Source: Spirochaetales bacterium
GTDB lineage: Bacteria; Spirochaetota; JAAYUW01
NCBI GenBank assembly: GCA_012797605.1
Contig: JAAZOT010000011.1
Location: forward strand, 1-41,030
Direction: 5' to 3'
Length of the DNA stretch: 41,030 nucleotides
A program made the translations under genes and the position numbers. The notes under the pieces are model-generated. The model saw only the letters and a program-made list of their open reading frames with translations. It had not been told where the DNA came from and did not search any database. Of the stretch, positions 1 through 8,516 are shown piece after piece (the first letter of the stretch is position 1; every line of letters begins with the position of its first letter).

Positions 1-125
1 ATGAATATCAATCCCTCAGTCCTAAAAGGAAAGATAGTTGAAGTATACTTCTCTGTTTCAAATATAAGTGTATCCCCTTTCTTCGAAAGCTTGCCATAAT
101 TCGAAACAATATAAACCGATGGCAT
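1..125 (-). CDS. cas1: CRISPR integrase Cas1, N-terminal fragment
   Basis: Reading leftward from an ATG at 125-123 gives 41 codons open to the window edge, so the gene is truncated by the window, not broken. The peptide begins MPSVYIVSNYGKL and has the pattern of the Cas1 N-terminal beta domain: a short strand, a 'G..L.K.GD.L.FE' segment, then a hydrophobic strand ending in GLIF. A ribosome binding site AAGGGA lies 6 bases upstream, and only 13 bases separate the start from the csm5 stop. Cas1 is the DNA integrase of spacer acquisition, working with Cas2. The position directly after csm5 supports the call. The catalytic Glu/His/Glu residues lie outside the window, so activity cannot be judged. 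Confidence 0.75.
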   Translation of the reverse strand, partial: MPSVYIVSNYGKLSKKGDTLIFETEKYTSTIFPFRTEGLIF

Positions 126-138
126 ATTTAGTCCCTTG

Positions 139-1326
139 TTATTTTTTAAATTCCTCCCATGTTATCTTAGCCCATCCTGCTGGATAGTACATACCATTAT
201 AAAGGACTAGATTTCTAGATTTAAGCTTACCTGGATCATTTCTAAGATTATCCATAGTGATGCATTCAAATTGACTAAATTTTCCCAGTCTTATTAAAAA
301 TTCCTTTTTATTTGGATCAATACTTTTTTTAATGTCTTGCTTTTCTATTATTTTTATTTTTTGTTGTGCTTCGTTAATATTATTATAAAATTTATTGTAA
401 TCATTTTCAAGTTTATCCAAATAAAATTCGTTACAAGCTTTAGCTATATTTTCAATAGTAAAAAACTCTTTGAATTTAATGTTTCTTCCTTCTTTGTTTT
501 TAATAGTATTTTTCATTATACCATCATATTTATCATTAAAATGATCAGTATTTATAGAAAGTTCAAATTCAGCTAACTTACCTTGCATAATGTACTCTGT
601 ATATATATTGAATTCGCCGAATTTATTTCGCTTCATATGATAGTTTTTAGATTCTGTAATTAATGTAGAATCTTTATCAAAAAAAGAGGTATCTGATATC
701 TGCAAAACCCTAAATGGATCTTTTTGTATATTTCTTTTGATTTTGTCTTTTTCATAGTCATAAAAGTAATTACCTAAAATAAAACCTTCATAATCTTTTC
801 CATCTTTTAATCTTCCTTTGGCCTTAAAATCATCTTTTAATAATCCTAAATTATTAATTATATATGAAAGTAAAGCGGTTCTCATAGCTCCTTTAATAGA
901 TGAACCAGGAATATATTGAAGAAAATCTAGTCCAGTTCTCATAGATTCATAAACTATAAACTGATTTTCAAATTCATCCTTTTTTTCTATATATTTTTGA
1001 TAAAGCTCATCATCAACTTTAGCTTGATAAATAATAATTCCCTTGTTTTTTTCTGCATTTTCTTTTAAATATTTTATCCCTTTTTCAAGTAATTCCCTGA
1101 AATCTTGTCTTCCTTTTTTTAATTCTTCTTTATTCTTTGAACTTAGATTATCCAAAATAGAAGCAAATTTCTCTTTATTCTCTAGTTTCTTCAATTTACT
1201 ATAAAAATTAGAAATATTTATCCTATAAAAAGTTTTATCCAAAATTATATAGCTAAAAAAGTCTATCTCCTGACCACTTCCAATATGAACAAATGTTATA
1301 GGTTCTATTTTCATCTTGTAAATCAT
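139..1326 (-). CDS. csm5: Type III-A effector RAMP protein Csm5
   Basis: Csm5 caps the 3' (spacer) end of the crRNA in the Csm interference complex and is needed for crRNA maturation in studied systems. The 395-residue protein starts with a RAMP strand followed by a glycine turn (HIGSG, residues 14-18) and has the family motif IPGSSIKGAMRT at about 138-149, which packs against RNA. The length is normal for Csm5. The ATG follows AAGGAG with 8 bases of spacing. It sits 13 bases after csm4 and 13 bases before cas1, so all are probably on one transcript. The middle of the protein is lysine- and asparagine-rich, as expected for this AT-rich genome. Csm5 is assigned by motif and by position after csm4. 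Confidence 0.9.
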   Translation of the reverse strand: MIYKMKIEPITFVHIGSGQEIDFFSYIILDKTFYRINISNFYSKLKKLENKEKFASILDNLSSKNKEELKKGRQDFRELLEKGIKYLKENAEKNKGIIIYQAKVDDELYQKYIEKKDEFENQFIVYESMRTGLDFLQYIPGSSIKGAMRTALLSYIINNLGLLKDDFKAKGRLKDGKDYEGFILGNYFYDYEKDKIKRNIQKDPFRVLQISDTSFFDKDSTLITESKNYHMKRNKFGEFNIYTEYIMQGKLAEFELSINTDHFNDKYDGIMKNTIKNKEGRNIKFKEFFTIENIAKACNEFYLDKLENDYNKFYNNINEAQQKIKIIEKQDIKKSIDPNKKEFLIRLGKFSQFECITMDNLRNDPGKLKSRNLVLYNGMYYPAGWAKITWEEFKK

Positions 1327-1339
1327 AGCTATTCTCCTT

Positions 1340-2344
1340 TTATGCTTTAAGATTAATCAATATTAAAGGACTTAAAGCATATTGCATTATAGTTGGGATA
1401 TGATGAACTTTATCGATGCATTTCCCTACAAATTCCACATTTTTAATATCTTCCTTAAATTGCATGGTTGCCCCTTCTCGATAAAATATTATAGGTTTCT
1501 TAAATGGATTTGTAAGGTTAGGCATACTATTATGAACCTTGGGGTATTTTGTCCAAACATCTGCAAATAAACTTTTATTACCATCTACTTCTTTTAAACT
1601 TTCGTATTCATCATAACTCAAAACAAAAGGAGCCAATGCTATTGCTGCATTCCCATATTGAGGCAGTTTAATCTCTTCAATATTTTCATTTACTTCAATA
1701 TGCCCTTTACCTGTCGAAGCATCAGCTCCATATCCTCCAGCAAAACCATTCTTAAAAAGCTCGACTACCCTTTTTTTGTCATAAACAGAAATAATATATA
1801 TATCAAATATGGCAGGAAGATATTTTTCATCATAGTTGCCTTTTTCTTCAATTTTTTGGTTTAACCAATATTCATTTACCGTGAAAATGCCATCTTCAGA
1901 AGTACTATTTGAGATTCTATCTATGACATTTCTCATCCTTGTCTCTTCTGATGAGACAAAATACTTTTTCCTTTCAGTTTTTTCATTATTAGAAATCTCA
2001 GTATTAATTATTTCATCAATATCAATATCCTTGCCATCTAACAATTTTTCTGCTGGAATATAATTTATTTTTTTTCTTTTTTTTAGTTTCCTATACTCTT
2101 GAAGTTTAGAAATATTTAATAAATCTTTATGAACAAATTTCGGAACTGGTAGATAACCTTCAAAAAATGGTGTAGAAAGAATAAGTGGGGGACTACCTTC
2201 TTTATAACCTTTAAGAAATTCATTTAACTTTTCTTCCCCTTCATTGAACAAAATACCATAACATATATGTCCCCAAATCGTATCTGCCATAAGTTTTGTA
2301 CCTAAAGCAGATTTTAGTTCTATTTTTAATCTATAGTGATTCAT
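1340..2344 (-). CDS. csm4: Type III-A effector RAMP protein Csm4
   Basis: Csm4 binds the 5' repeat-derived tag of the crRNA and bridges Cas10 to the Csm3 backbone. The 334-residue product has the typical Csm4 opening, in which an early strand is followed by 'LMADTIWGHICYGI' (about residues 18-31), and the C-terminal glycine-rich RAMP loop GADASTGKGHI at about 205-215. An acidic and lysine-rich stretch around 85-135 is probably the variable insert. The start is supported by AAGGAG 8 bases upstream. It lies between csm3 and csm5 with 12- and 13-base gaps, the usual type III-A order. No truncation is seen. Confidence 0.9.
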   Translation of the reverse strand: MNHYRLKIELKSALGTKLMADTIWGHICYGILFNEGEEKLNEFLKGYKEGSPPLILSTPFFEGYLPVPKFVHKDLLNISKLQEYRKLKKRKKINYIPAEKLLDGKDIDIDEIINTEISNNEKTERKKYFVSSEETRMRNVIDRISNSTSEDGIFTVNEYWLNQKIEEKGNYDEKYLPAIFDIYIISVYDKKRVVELFKNGFAGGYGADASTGKGHIEVNENIEEIKLPQYGNAAIALAPFVLSYDEYESLKEVDGNKSLFADVWTKYPKVHNSMPNLTNPFKKPIIFYREGATMQFKEDIKNVEFVGKCIDKVHHIPTIMQYALSPLILINLKA

Positions 2345-2356
2345 ATTTACATCTCC

Positions 2357-3055
2357 TTACTGAAATTTAACTTTTTCAGAAGGTACAATCTTCTTTCCAT
2401 TTTCATCTACTAAATCTATAAATTTTATCTTACCATTTCCTCTACTTCCGCCACCACCTAAATAATCAAGTTCAAGTAATCCTAAACCTTCAATAACTTT
2501 ATCAAAGTTATCTTCATCTGTTTTTCCACTATCTCCCAAATCATAAACCTTATATATTAGCTCAAAATCAAATTTTACTCCTTGAACAACTCTTTCCATA
2601 GATCTAGGGTTAGCACTTGCATTTACTCTATCGATTGTATTTTCATGTTTTTCCTCGATAATAACTTCTTCAATATTGTTATCTTTGCTAAATTCTGCAT
2701 CTCTAAATATTATTCTTGTAGGACCAAGTTTATCAGCATTGTTTTGTCTATTTTTTGAATCAGAACAACCAAAAATCCTACATATAAAACAATCTGGTTT
2801 GCCGCAATTACAAGGATCCCCATTTATATTTCCAGTATTCTTATCTCTTCCAATCTTATTATATTTCCACTCTAAAAGATATCTTATTTTACCTTTTAAC
2901 GAAGATCCAGGAATATATGGTTCTCCAGTATTAGGATTTTTAACAACTGGATTATCCATTCCACCTATTTCAAGAGAATCATTCCCAGCACCTATATGAA
3001 GACCAGTAGCAACTTCGATTTTACCAGTAATTTTTTTAATAGTTTTTAATTTCAT
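2357..3055 (-). CDS. csm3: Type III-A backbone RNase Csm3
   Basis: Csm3 forms the repeating backbone of the complex and cuts target RNA every six nucleotides. In the 232-residue protein the aspartate that corresponds to the catalytic Asp of characterised Csm3 proteins is Asp34, in GGMDNPVVKNP. It is followed by the hallmark YIPGSSLKGKIR (47-58). A cysteine cluster (Cys82, 84, 89, 92, 97) matches the zinc-site region of the family, and a glycine-rich loop GGGGSRGNG lies near residues 200-208. The ATG follows AAAGGAG. The catalytic Asp is retained, so the complex is predicted to be RNase-active. Gaps to csm2 and csm4 are 53 and 12 bases. Confidence 0.95.
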   Translation of the reverse strand: MKLKTIKKITGKIEVATGLHIGAGNDSLEIGGMDNPVVKNPNTGEPYIPGSSLKGKIRYLLEWKYNKIGRDKNTGNINGDPCNCGKPDCFICRIFGCSDSKNRQNNADKLGPTRIIFRDAEFSKDNNIEEVIIEEKHENTIDRVNASANPRSMERVVQGVKFDFELIYKVYDLGDSGKTDEDNFDKVIEGLGLLELDYLGGGGSRGNGKIKFIDLVDENGKKIVPSEKVKFQ

Positions 3056-3108
3056 TTTTTTCTCCTTTATTTTTTTTTGTTAATCAATATAGTTTTTTCA
3101 TTTTATCT

Positions 3109-3555
3109 CTATTTTCTTGCATATTTATAAGAAAATCCTACAACAGCTTCAAATAATTTACAAAAAGCATCAAACTCTTTTTTAAACTCTTTTTCTGTAA
3201 CACAATTTATCCAACTTATAATTTCTTCTCCAAATTTATCATTTAACTTATTTGTATCTCTTGCTTCATTGTATCTTATCTTTGATTTTAACATCTTAAG
3301 TCTTATTAAAGCCTTATCTTTATCGTTTTTAGCAATTTTTTCAATACTTTTAACTTCATTGTAAATATTTCTTATTTGACTTTTTGATAGACTTATTCGA
3401 CAATCTAAAAACCAATAATCAGTTATTTTTTCAGCATAATAATCAAAAAGGCTTACATCTATATTACCGTTCTTTAAAAAACCTTCAAACTTTGGTTTTA
3501 TGCCAATGTTTTGATCATTTTTAGAAAAATATTGTTTTTGATTAAGATTTCCCAT
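3109..3555 (-). CDS. csm2: Type III-A small subunit Csm2
   Basis: This is the 148-residue alpha-helical small subunit that forms the inner filament along the crRNA-target duplex. Recognition rests on LSKSQIRNIYNEV (about 56-68) followed by a basic 'LKMLKSKIRYNEAR' segment, the conserved core of Csm2. The size and position between csm1 and csm3 fit exactly. The start has AAGGAG with 7 bases of spacing. The first 45 residues are poorly conserved in this family and carry no recognisable motif. The 53-base gap to csm3 is the largest within the csm2-csm5 run but shows no terminator. Confidence 0.9.
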   Translation of the reverse strand: MGNLNQKQYFSKNDQNIGIKPKFEGFLKNGNIDVSLFDYYAEKITDYWFLDCRISLSKSQIRNIYNEVKSIEKIAKNDKDKALIRLKMLKSKIRYNEARDTNKLNDKFGEEIISWINCVTEKEFKKEFDAFCKLFEAVVGFSYKYARK

Positions 3556-3590
3556 ATTTACTCCTTAAACATTAATTATAAAATTTTTAT

Positions 3591-6206
3591 TTATTCTCTT
3601 GTTGCTTGCAAAGCATATTTTATTGCAATACCACCTCCTTTGTTTTCTATAATTTTTTTCAGTAAAAAATCTTCAAGTTCTTCCATCTTTTCTTTAACTT
3701 TTTCATCTTTAGTACTGTTTTTTTCATAGATATTTCTAACAAAGTAATACTTAAAAAGTGCCTTCCATTTTGCATTCTTTGAAGCATTTTTAACATCTTC
3801 AAAATCTTTTCTCATTTTAAATATTCTCAGCATTTTGTATATGAAACTTCTCGAGAAACCTGCAACATTATAATAATTCTTAATAAGTTCTTTACCATTT
3901 TTTATTGCATCGATAAAATCTGTCCAGTTCACCATTTCATTAAAATCTGATACATTAAATTTATCTTTTCTTGCCTTTACATTATGTAAATCTTGTTCAC
4001 ATACATCAGCCATATATAATGGTGGAGTTTTAGAGTTAAACATCCCGATTGCACATGAAAAATCTATAGATTCATTATTACATGTATATTTCTTAAAATA
4101 TTCATAAAGTTTAATACTAAATTCTATTATTGCATCCCAACTTCCAATAAGAGTGAAATCATCTCCTCCAGAATAAACGACATATATCTTATCATTTAAG
4201 AAAAGTTCCTTTTCAATCAATTCTTTTATTTTTGTTTCTTCATTTAATTTTAATTCAATGACCTTATATTTTTCATTTTCATCTTTAATAATTTTTACAA
4301 GAACTTCGCTGAAAAAATAATCAAACATCCTACTGAGGTTTGCATAGCGAGATAAGGTCAATATATTTTCATTTTTTCTTTTTATTCCAAACCAAAATAT
4401 AGCTCCAAGATCATTTACATCCCCTTTTAACATTGCAAGTTTCTTGCTACCAGTTGATTTTTCTGAGATTTCTTCAAATGTTAAAGGTTCAAAATTTTGG
4501 ACTGGAACATGATAAGAATTTGCCCATCTAAGGCCAAATATATTTTTAGATGAATTGGTATCTAAAGAATATATCTGATAAATCTTATCTAGTTCTTTAT
4601 TTTTTATATAATCATCAACTGGACTGTTTTCTCTAAAATCTATAAATAAATCTGGTAATAGATTAAATCTTGTAATCTTTTTTGTTAAAATAAAATGTTT
4701 TGTTCTTGTAAGCTCTTTTCCTATTTCAATTAAATTATTACAGACTTGACACAAAGTAGTTCTTTTATATATATTATCTTTTGCGTCTGCTTCTTTTTCC
4801 AAATCAAATTCTTTTTCATTTCCAGCAGTAGGTCTTTTCTCACATATCTGACATATTCTGAAATCTTCAGCCTTTTTATTTACAAGTTTTTCATATATTT
4901 CACTTAAAATATGTCCATTTTCTCTTAAAATTCTTTGTAATTTATTTAACTTTGATCTTTCCGATTTTTTTTCTATATCCTTTCTTACCTTATTTACATA
5001 TTGTTTAATATTAAAGTCATCCAAAGTTAGTGGATCAGAGAGACTAAAAATAAAGTTAAGTTCTCCAAAATACTTTTCAAAAACACTTTCCTCTATTTCT
5101 CTTTTAATCTCATCTAGTTTTTTTAATATTGAATGATTATTTGGAATCAGCATCTGAAGATTTCCACCACCTTCAAAAAGGATATTTACTTGATCTAAAC
5201 CAAGAGAATCTTTTATCTTTTGCGAAATTGCTTTAATCATAACGGATATTTCAAATGATTTTGCCCTCAGCATCTTTGCGCTGAAAGTCGTCTTTCTTAT
5301 ATCAAAAATGTAGTTTTGAATACCACTTACATCAACTTTCAGTAATCTTGCAAATTTTATATCTTTATTAATATCACTGTTTAATTTGTCTTCCCAATTG
5401 TTGTTATATTCATTTCTCAGGTATATGTATAATGTTGAAGCTATACTTGCAGTTGTATAAAGGTGATCATATAGACTTATATCTTTTGTTTCATCATTTG
5501 TTGCAGAAGGTAAGCACCATAGATATTTTTCTATAATTCTTAAAAGATTTGCTTCAAATAAGGTATAATTTTCTGAATTTATACTAGTATTATTACTTAA
5601 ATATGTAGCATTGATCTCAGAAATAAAATTATTATATAAATCCTTGTAATTTTTTAATCCTGCTAAATTCGTTATCTTACCTTTATCACTTTCTGGATAA
5701 ACATTTTTATAATTCAACTCTTTTAAACCATATAAACCAACAACTTCATTATACATTTTATCCCTTTTTTCATTTGATGAATTTTCAGAAAAATTAATAA
5801 GGGAAAATAATGAGTTTAAAGGAATATTCCTAAATTCTTTACTTTTGGACTCCTGTTCAGATTCTACCCTATCCATACCAGCAGAAGCTTGATCTGCTGC
5901 TGAGATTATCTTTTGAAATATCGTGTTTGGTCTATGATGCATAGCAGAAATCTCTTTTATAGAATCATAACTTTCAAAACAATTAAATATCTTTTTATTT
6001 TCATCAAAAAATTTCGCAGTATATCCGCTATGTATATAAGAAAAATAATTGTTATTATCAACGCAATAATTAACTTCATAATCATTTTCAAGTTTATCAG
6101 TATCATTTGCTCTTTGATAAAATTTTCCGATGTCATGTAAAAGTGCTGCAATAACTATTTCTTGTAAATTTGGAACCTTAAACTTTACTTCCATCTGCTC
6201 CCCCAT
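3591..6206 (-). CDS. csm1: Cas10/Csm1, HD nuclease and cyclic oligoadenylate synthase
   Basis: Large subunit of the type III-A complex. The N-terminal HD domain has LLHDIGKF (His24-Asp25) and a downstream MHHRP, so the single-strand DNase site looks intact. A four-cysteine zinc motif follows (Cys452, 455, 486, 489). The second Palm domain carries the cyclase motif GGDD at 680-683, preceded by YS. By family knowledge this makes cyclic oligoadenylate from ATP when target RNA is bound, to activate a CARF-domain effector. No such effector lies in the window. The 871-residue frame opens at 6206 without a good ribosome site. An internal ATG at 6194 has GGGGGAG just upstream, so the true protein may be four residues shorter. 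It follows cas6 after an unusual repeat-rich spacer. Confidence 0.97.
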   Translation of the reverse strand: MGEQMEVKFKVPNLQEIVIAALLHDIGKFYQRANDTDKLENDYEVNYCVDNNNYFSYIHSGYTAKFFDENKKIFNCFESYDSIKEISAMHHRPNTIFQKIISAADQASAGMDRVESEQESKSKEFRNIPLNSLFSLINFSENSSNEKRDKMYNEVVGLYGLKELNYKNVYPESDKGKITNLAGLKNYKDLYNNFISEINATYLSNNTSINSENYTLFEANLLRIIEKYLWCLPSATNDETKDISLYDHLYTTASIASTLYIYLRNEYNNNWEDKLNSDINKDIKFARLLKVDVSGIQNYIFDIRKTTFSAKMLRAKSFEISVMIKAISQKIKDSLGLDQVNILFEGGGNLQMLIPNNHSILKKLDEIKREIEESVFEKYFGELNFIFSLSDPLTLDDFNIKQYVNKVRKDIEKKSERSKLNKLQRILRENGHILSEIYEKLVNKKAEDFRICQICEKRPTAGNEKEFDLEKEADAKDNIYKRTTLCQVCNNLIEIGKELTRTKHFILTKKITRFNLLPDLFIDFRENSPVDDYIKNKELDKIYQIYSLDTNSSKNIFGLRWANSYHVPVQNFEPLTFEEISEKSTGSKKLAMLKGDVNDLGAIFWFGIKRKNENILTLSRYANLSRMFDYFFSEVLVKIIKDENEKYKVIELKLNEETKIKELIEKELFLNDKIYVVYSGGDDFTLIGSWDAIIEFSIKLYEYFKKYTCNNESIDFSCAIGMFNSKTPPLYMADVCEQDLHNVKARKDKFNVSDFNEMVNWTDFIDAIKNGKELIKNYYNVAGFSRSFIYKMLRIFKMRKDFEDVKNASKNAKWKALFKYYFVRNIYEKNSTKDEKVKEKMEELEDFLLKKIIENKGGGIAIKYALQATRE

Positions 6207-6244
6207 CTATTTATTTTCTTAAACTTCCTATCCTTTATTTTTTT

Positions 6245-6277
6245 GTTTTTTATTAGTTTTTTATTAGTTTTTTATTA
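6245..6277. repeat. Three exact tandem copies of an 11-bp unit upstream of csm1
   Basis: The unit GTTTTTTATTA occurs three times head to tail without a mismatch (6245-6255, 6256-6266, 6267-6277), 39-70 bases upstream of the csm1 start. On the csm1 sense strand it reads TAATAAAAAAC. The arrangement suggests recent slippage and may vary in copy number between strains. It lies in the csm1 leader, so it could affect expression, but no regulatory role is shown. Confidence 0.85.
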
Positions 6278-6327
6278 ATGCTTTTTCCAATAAAAATACC
6301 TTTCACATAAATTTCTTCTTTTAATAA

Positions 6328-6411
6328 TTGCTTAAAAATGGCTATTTTTAGGCAAAAATAGCCATTTTTAAGCAAAAAAATATTAATCTTCTTAAGCAAC
6401 ATTTTAAGCAA
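6328..6411 (-). repeat. 22-bp perfect hairpin plus clustered TTAAGCAA octamers between cas6 and csm1
   Basis: Bases 6328-6349 and 6354-6375 are exact reverse complements (22 bp) around a 4-base loop. The left arm starts TTGCTTAAAAATGG. The octamer TTAAGCAA also occurs at 6368-6375, 6392-6399 and 6404-6411, and inverted at 6328-6335. In the cas transcript this makes three TTGCTTAA copies running out of the cas6 3' end, then the hairpin, then an inverted copy. No long U-run follows the hairpin on the cas strand, so a classical terminator is doubtful. Possible roles are RNA stabiliser, partial terminator separating cas6 from csm, binding site, or a tiny palindromic mobile element. Confidence 0.8.
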
Positions 6412-6415
6412 TACT

Positions 6416-7375
6416 TTAAGTGCTTAGTCTTTCCTTTTTTACTTCTACTTTGCCAAAACCGAATGCAGTATTCTTTCCTATATGAAAAAGGCTAACCCCA
6501 TCAATCATATCTATCATGCTTTTAGAAAACCTTCCCTCAAGTCTTATGTTGCCTAGAAATCCTCCCAAAAGCATTACAGTACCTTGCTTTGCAGAGTATC
6601 TACTTGACTCTTTCCAGACAAGTTTCCTTTCCAAGACTTTTATATATGGTTCTTGTAGGAATTTTTTTTCGTAGGAAAATGGAATATAATTATGCCCATA
6701 AAGTTCAGTTAAAATCCTCATCCTTCTCGCAGCACTGTTAATAACATGAAAACCATCGACAGGTTCAGATATTGTCCCTTTTTCAACATATCTAAATGGA
6801 GTCAGAAACTTTATTTCCATATTATACTTATCCAAAGTATCATCAAGATCGCTTTCCCATTTTTCGATATATGGAGAAAGTCTTATTGAATCCCCAGAAG
6901 GATAGTAAGTTTCTATTTTTGTCTCTATGGATGTTATTGTATACTTCTTTCTTTCTTTAAACAACCCGTCTTTTCCGGCGTTATATAGTGCAGTGAAAAA
7001 ATATGAAAAGGATGGGATAGCAAGTTCACAAACTACAACCTCGATGATAAAATCTCTTAAATTCCCATTATCTGGATCATCTATAAAGAAAACAGAGCCG
7101 TCTGGTTTATGAATACTCATAACATAAGGATGAGTACCAGAACTTCTACCCTTTAACTCGACACTTTCAAACTTTATAGGAGTCTCAAAAAGAATAGCAT
7201 AAGCACAAGAACCAGATAAAGTGCAATCTTTGCATTGTAAGCTTCGCCTGATACAGCAAAGACTATGAAGATGTTTACCAATAACACTTCTAAATATGAA
7301 GTTTGGTTCAGCCCCGAAAAATATTGGATCGACAAAATGAATGAAAAACCTATATTTTGTGTACAAAATCTCCAT
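6416..7375 (-). CDS. cas6: CRISPR pre-crRNA endoribonuclease Cas6
   Basis: Cas6 cuts the long CRISPR transcript within each repeat to give crRNAs for the Csm complex. The 319-residue protein has the cysteine motif of one Cas6 branch (Cys40, 41, 48, 51, 57, followed by YAILFE) and the C-terminal glycine-rich RNA-binding loop IGKNTAFGFGKV (299-310), which is diagnostic. His37 and His35-region residues near the N-terminus are candidates for catalysis, but the active site of this branch is variable. The start has GAGGTTAAGG just upstream. It is the first gene of the cas run. The coding sequence has visibly more GC and less lysine/asparagine bias than the csm genes, so it may have a different history. 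No array is adjacent. Confidence 0.92.
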   Translation of the reverse strand: MEILYTKYRFFIHFVDPIFFGAEPNFIFRSVIGKHLHSLCCIRRSLQCKDCTLSGSCAYAILFETPIKFESVELKGRSSGTHPYVMSIHKPDGSVFFIDDPDNGNLRDFIIEVVVCELAIPSFSYFFTALYNAGKDGLFKERKKYTITSIETKIETYYPSGDSIRLSPYIEKWESDLDDTLDKYNMEIKFLTPFRYVEKGTISEPVDGFHVINSAARRMRILTELYGHNYIPFSYEKKFLQEPYIKVLERKLVWKESSRYSAKQGTVMLLGGFLGNIRLEGRFSKSMIDMIDGVSLFHIGKNTAFGFGKVEVKKERLST

Positions 7376-7641
7376 TACCTTAACCTCAGGTCTTTAAAAT
7401 TTTTGTATATAAGACTATTTTAATTTTTAATACTTTTTTAAATAATTGCAAGCAATGTTTTAAAAAATACAAAAATTTTTAATATTTTTTCCACTATTTT
7501 TACCAAACAGCACAAAAATTCAAATTATTAAAATTAACTTATTTACTATTTATAATGATTAGACAAATAAAAAGATTGTTTCTTACAAAATTTCTTGAAA
7601 ATTTTAGGTTAAAAATAAAAATAGATTGAAGATAACAATAG
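7376..7641. other. AT-rich spacer upstream of the cas operon
   Basis: No gene, CRISPR repeat or leader-repeat unit is seen. The cas6 promoter must lie here or further upstream, but no convincing minus-strand -35/-10 pair is recognised. A small inverted repeat ATTGC-AA-GCAAT is at 7445-7456, about 70 bases before cas6. It shares GCAA with the octamers after cas6 and could be an operator. Long A and T runs dominate the rest. Confidence 0.5.
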
Positions 7642-7677
7642 AAAAAAAAAAGGTCGCCTCTTTTTGGAGACGACCTT
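7642..7677 (-). terminator. Rho-independent terminator of the 7726-8313 gene
   Basis: Arms 7650-7660 and 7667-7677 pair over 11 positions with one mismatch (AAGGTCGCCTC against GAGACGACCTT), with a 6-base loop. On the minus strand a run of U residues follows directly (A-run 7642-7649 on the plus strand). It lies about 50 bases after the stop of the outer-membrane protein gene and would isolate the cas operon from it. Confidence 0.85.
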
Positions 7678-7725
7678 AAAAATTAAAAAAATATGGGTTT
7701 ACAAAAATATAAAGGTTCTATACAT

Positions 7726-8313
7726 TTAAGAACCAAAAGCAATTCTGAAACCTAATGTCATGGTATAGTTTGAAAAATCGAAGGCTGGACCTGGTATAAG
7801 GTTTCCAACATATTGATAACCAACATAAAAAAACAACTCGGCAAAAAAAGCCAATCTTAAACCTAATTCTACGGTGAATTCATTATATAGGGCAAAGTAA
7901 CCCTCTGTTTCGGATACTCCAATCCCTCCTAAACCAAACCACCAGATGATATCAAGCTCTAAAACATATGTATTTATAAGCTGAAAACCAGAAACAAAAC
8001 CACCAAAGCCACCTGCAAAACCATCCCCGCCAGTATAGATGGACTCATTCAATATAGCTAAACCAAAACCACCTATTATATAATTCCCAAGAATACCATA
8101 ACCATAGCCACCATAGTAATTTAGTGGATTTGAATTTGAAGGAAGAAATTTTAACAAATTTTGCTGTTTACTTACACCGAAAAAGATACCACCAGCTCCA
8201 ATATCAAATGCATAGCAATTCAAAGCCGATAGCATCAATAAAAAGATCAAAAGAAGTAAAATAAAAAAAGGTACATATTTAGAAATTTTCATAGAAAGTC
8301 TTTTTGAGTTCAT
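7726..8313 (-). CDS. Putative outer-membrane beta-barrel protein, unknown function
   Basis: The frame is open from 8358, but GGAG at 8319-8322 favours the ATG at 8313 (or 8316), giving about 195 residues. The protein begins with basic residues and a hydrophobic signal segment ending near a CYA|F site. The mature part is rich in glycine and aromatic residues (YGGYGYG, GGFGLAIL, WWFGLGG) in alternating patterns that suggest a small beta-barrel. The terminal strand ends in phenylalanine-containing TLGFRIAFGS, as in many outer-membrane proteins. No known family is recognised. It is a single-gene unit with its own terminator, divergent from the DUF4129 gene. Confidence 0.6.
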   Translation of the reverse strand: MNSKRLSMKISKYVPFFILLLLIFLLMLSALNCYAFDIGAGGIFFGVSKQQNLLKFLPSNSNPLNYYGGYGYGILGNYIIGGFGLAILNESIYTGGDGFAGGFGGFVSGFQLINTYVLELDIIWWFGLGGIGVSETEGYFALYNEFTVELGLRLAFFAELFFYVGYQYVGNLIPGPAFDFSNYTMTLGFRIAFGS

Positions 8314-8516
8314 CATTTTCTCCATAAAAAAAATAATTATATAAAAAAATAATACCAAAGAATCTCATAAAAATATGCAATCAAAGAAAATTGCTAAAAA
8401 ATTATTAATAAATAATCATATTATTTAATAACTCGCTTTTAAATTATTTCAACCAAAAATTATTTAAATATTGCAAATTTTACCTTAATAACTATTTTAA
8501 AAAAAATCATTTGAAG

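Noticed and set aside
6328-6375. Lone CRISPR repeat
   Set aside because: It is a perfect 48-base palindrome occurring once; type III repeats are shorter with small hairpins. The array is needed for comparison.
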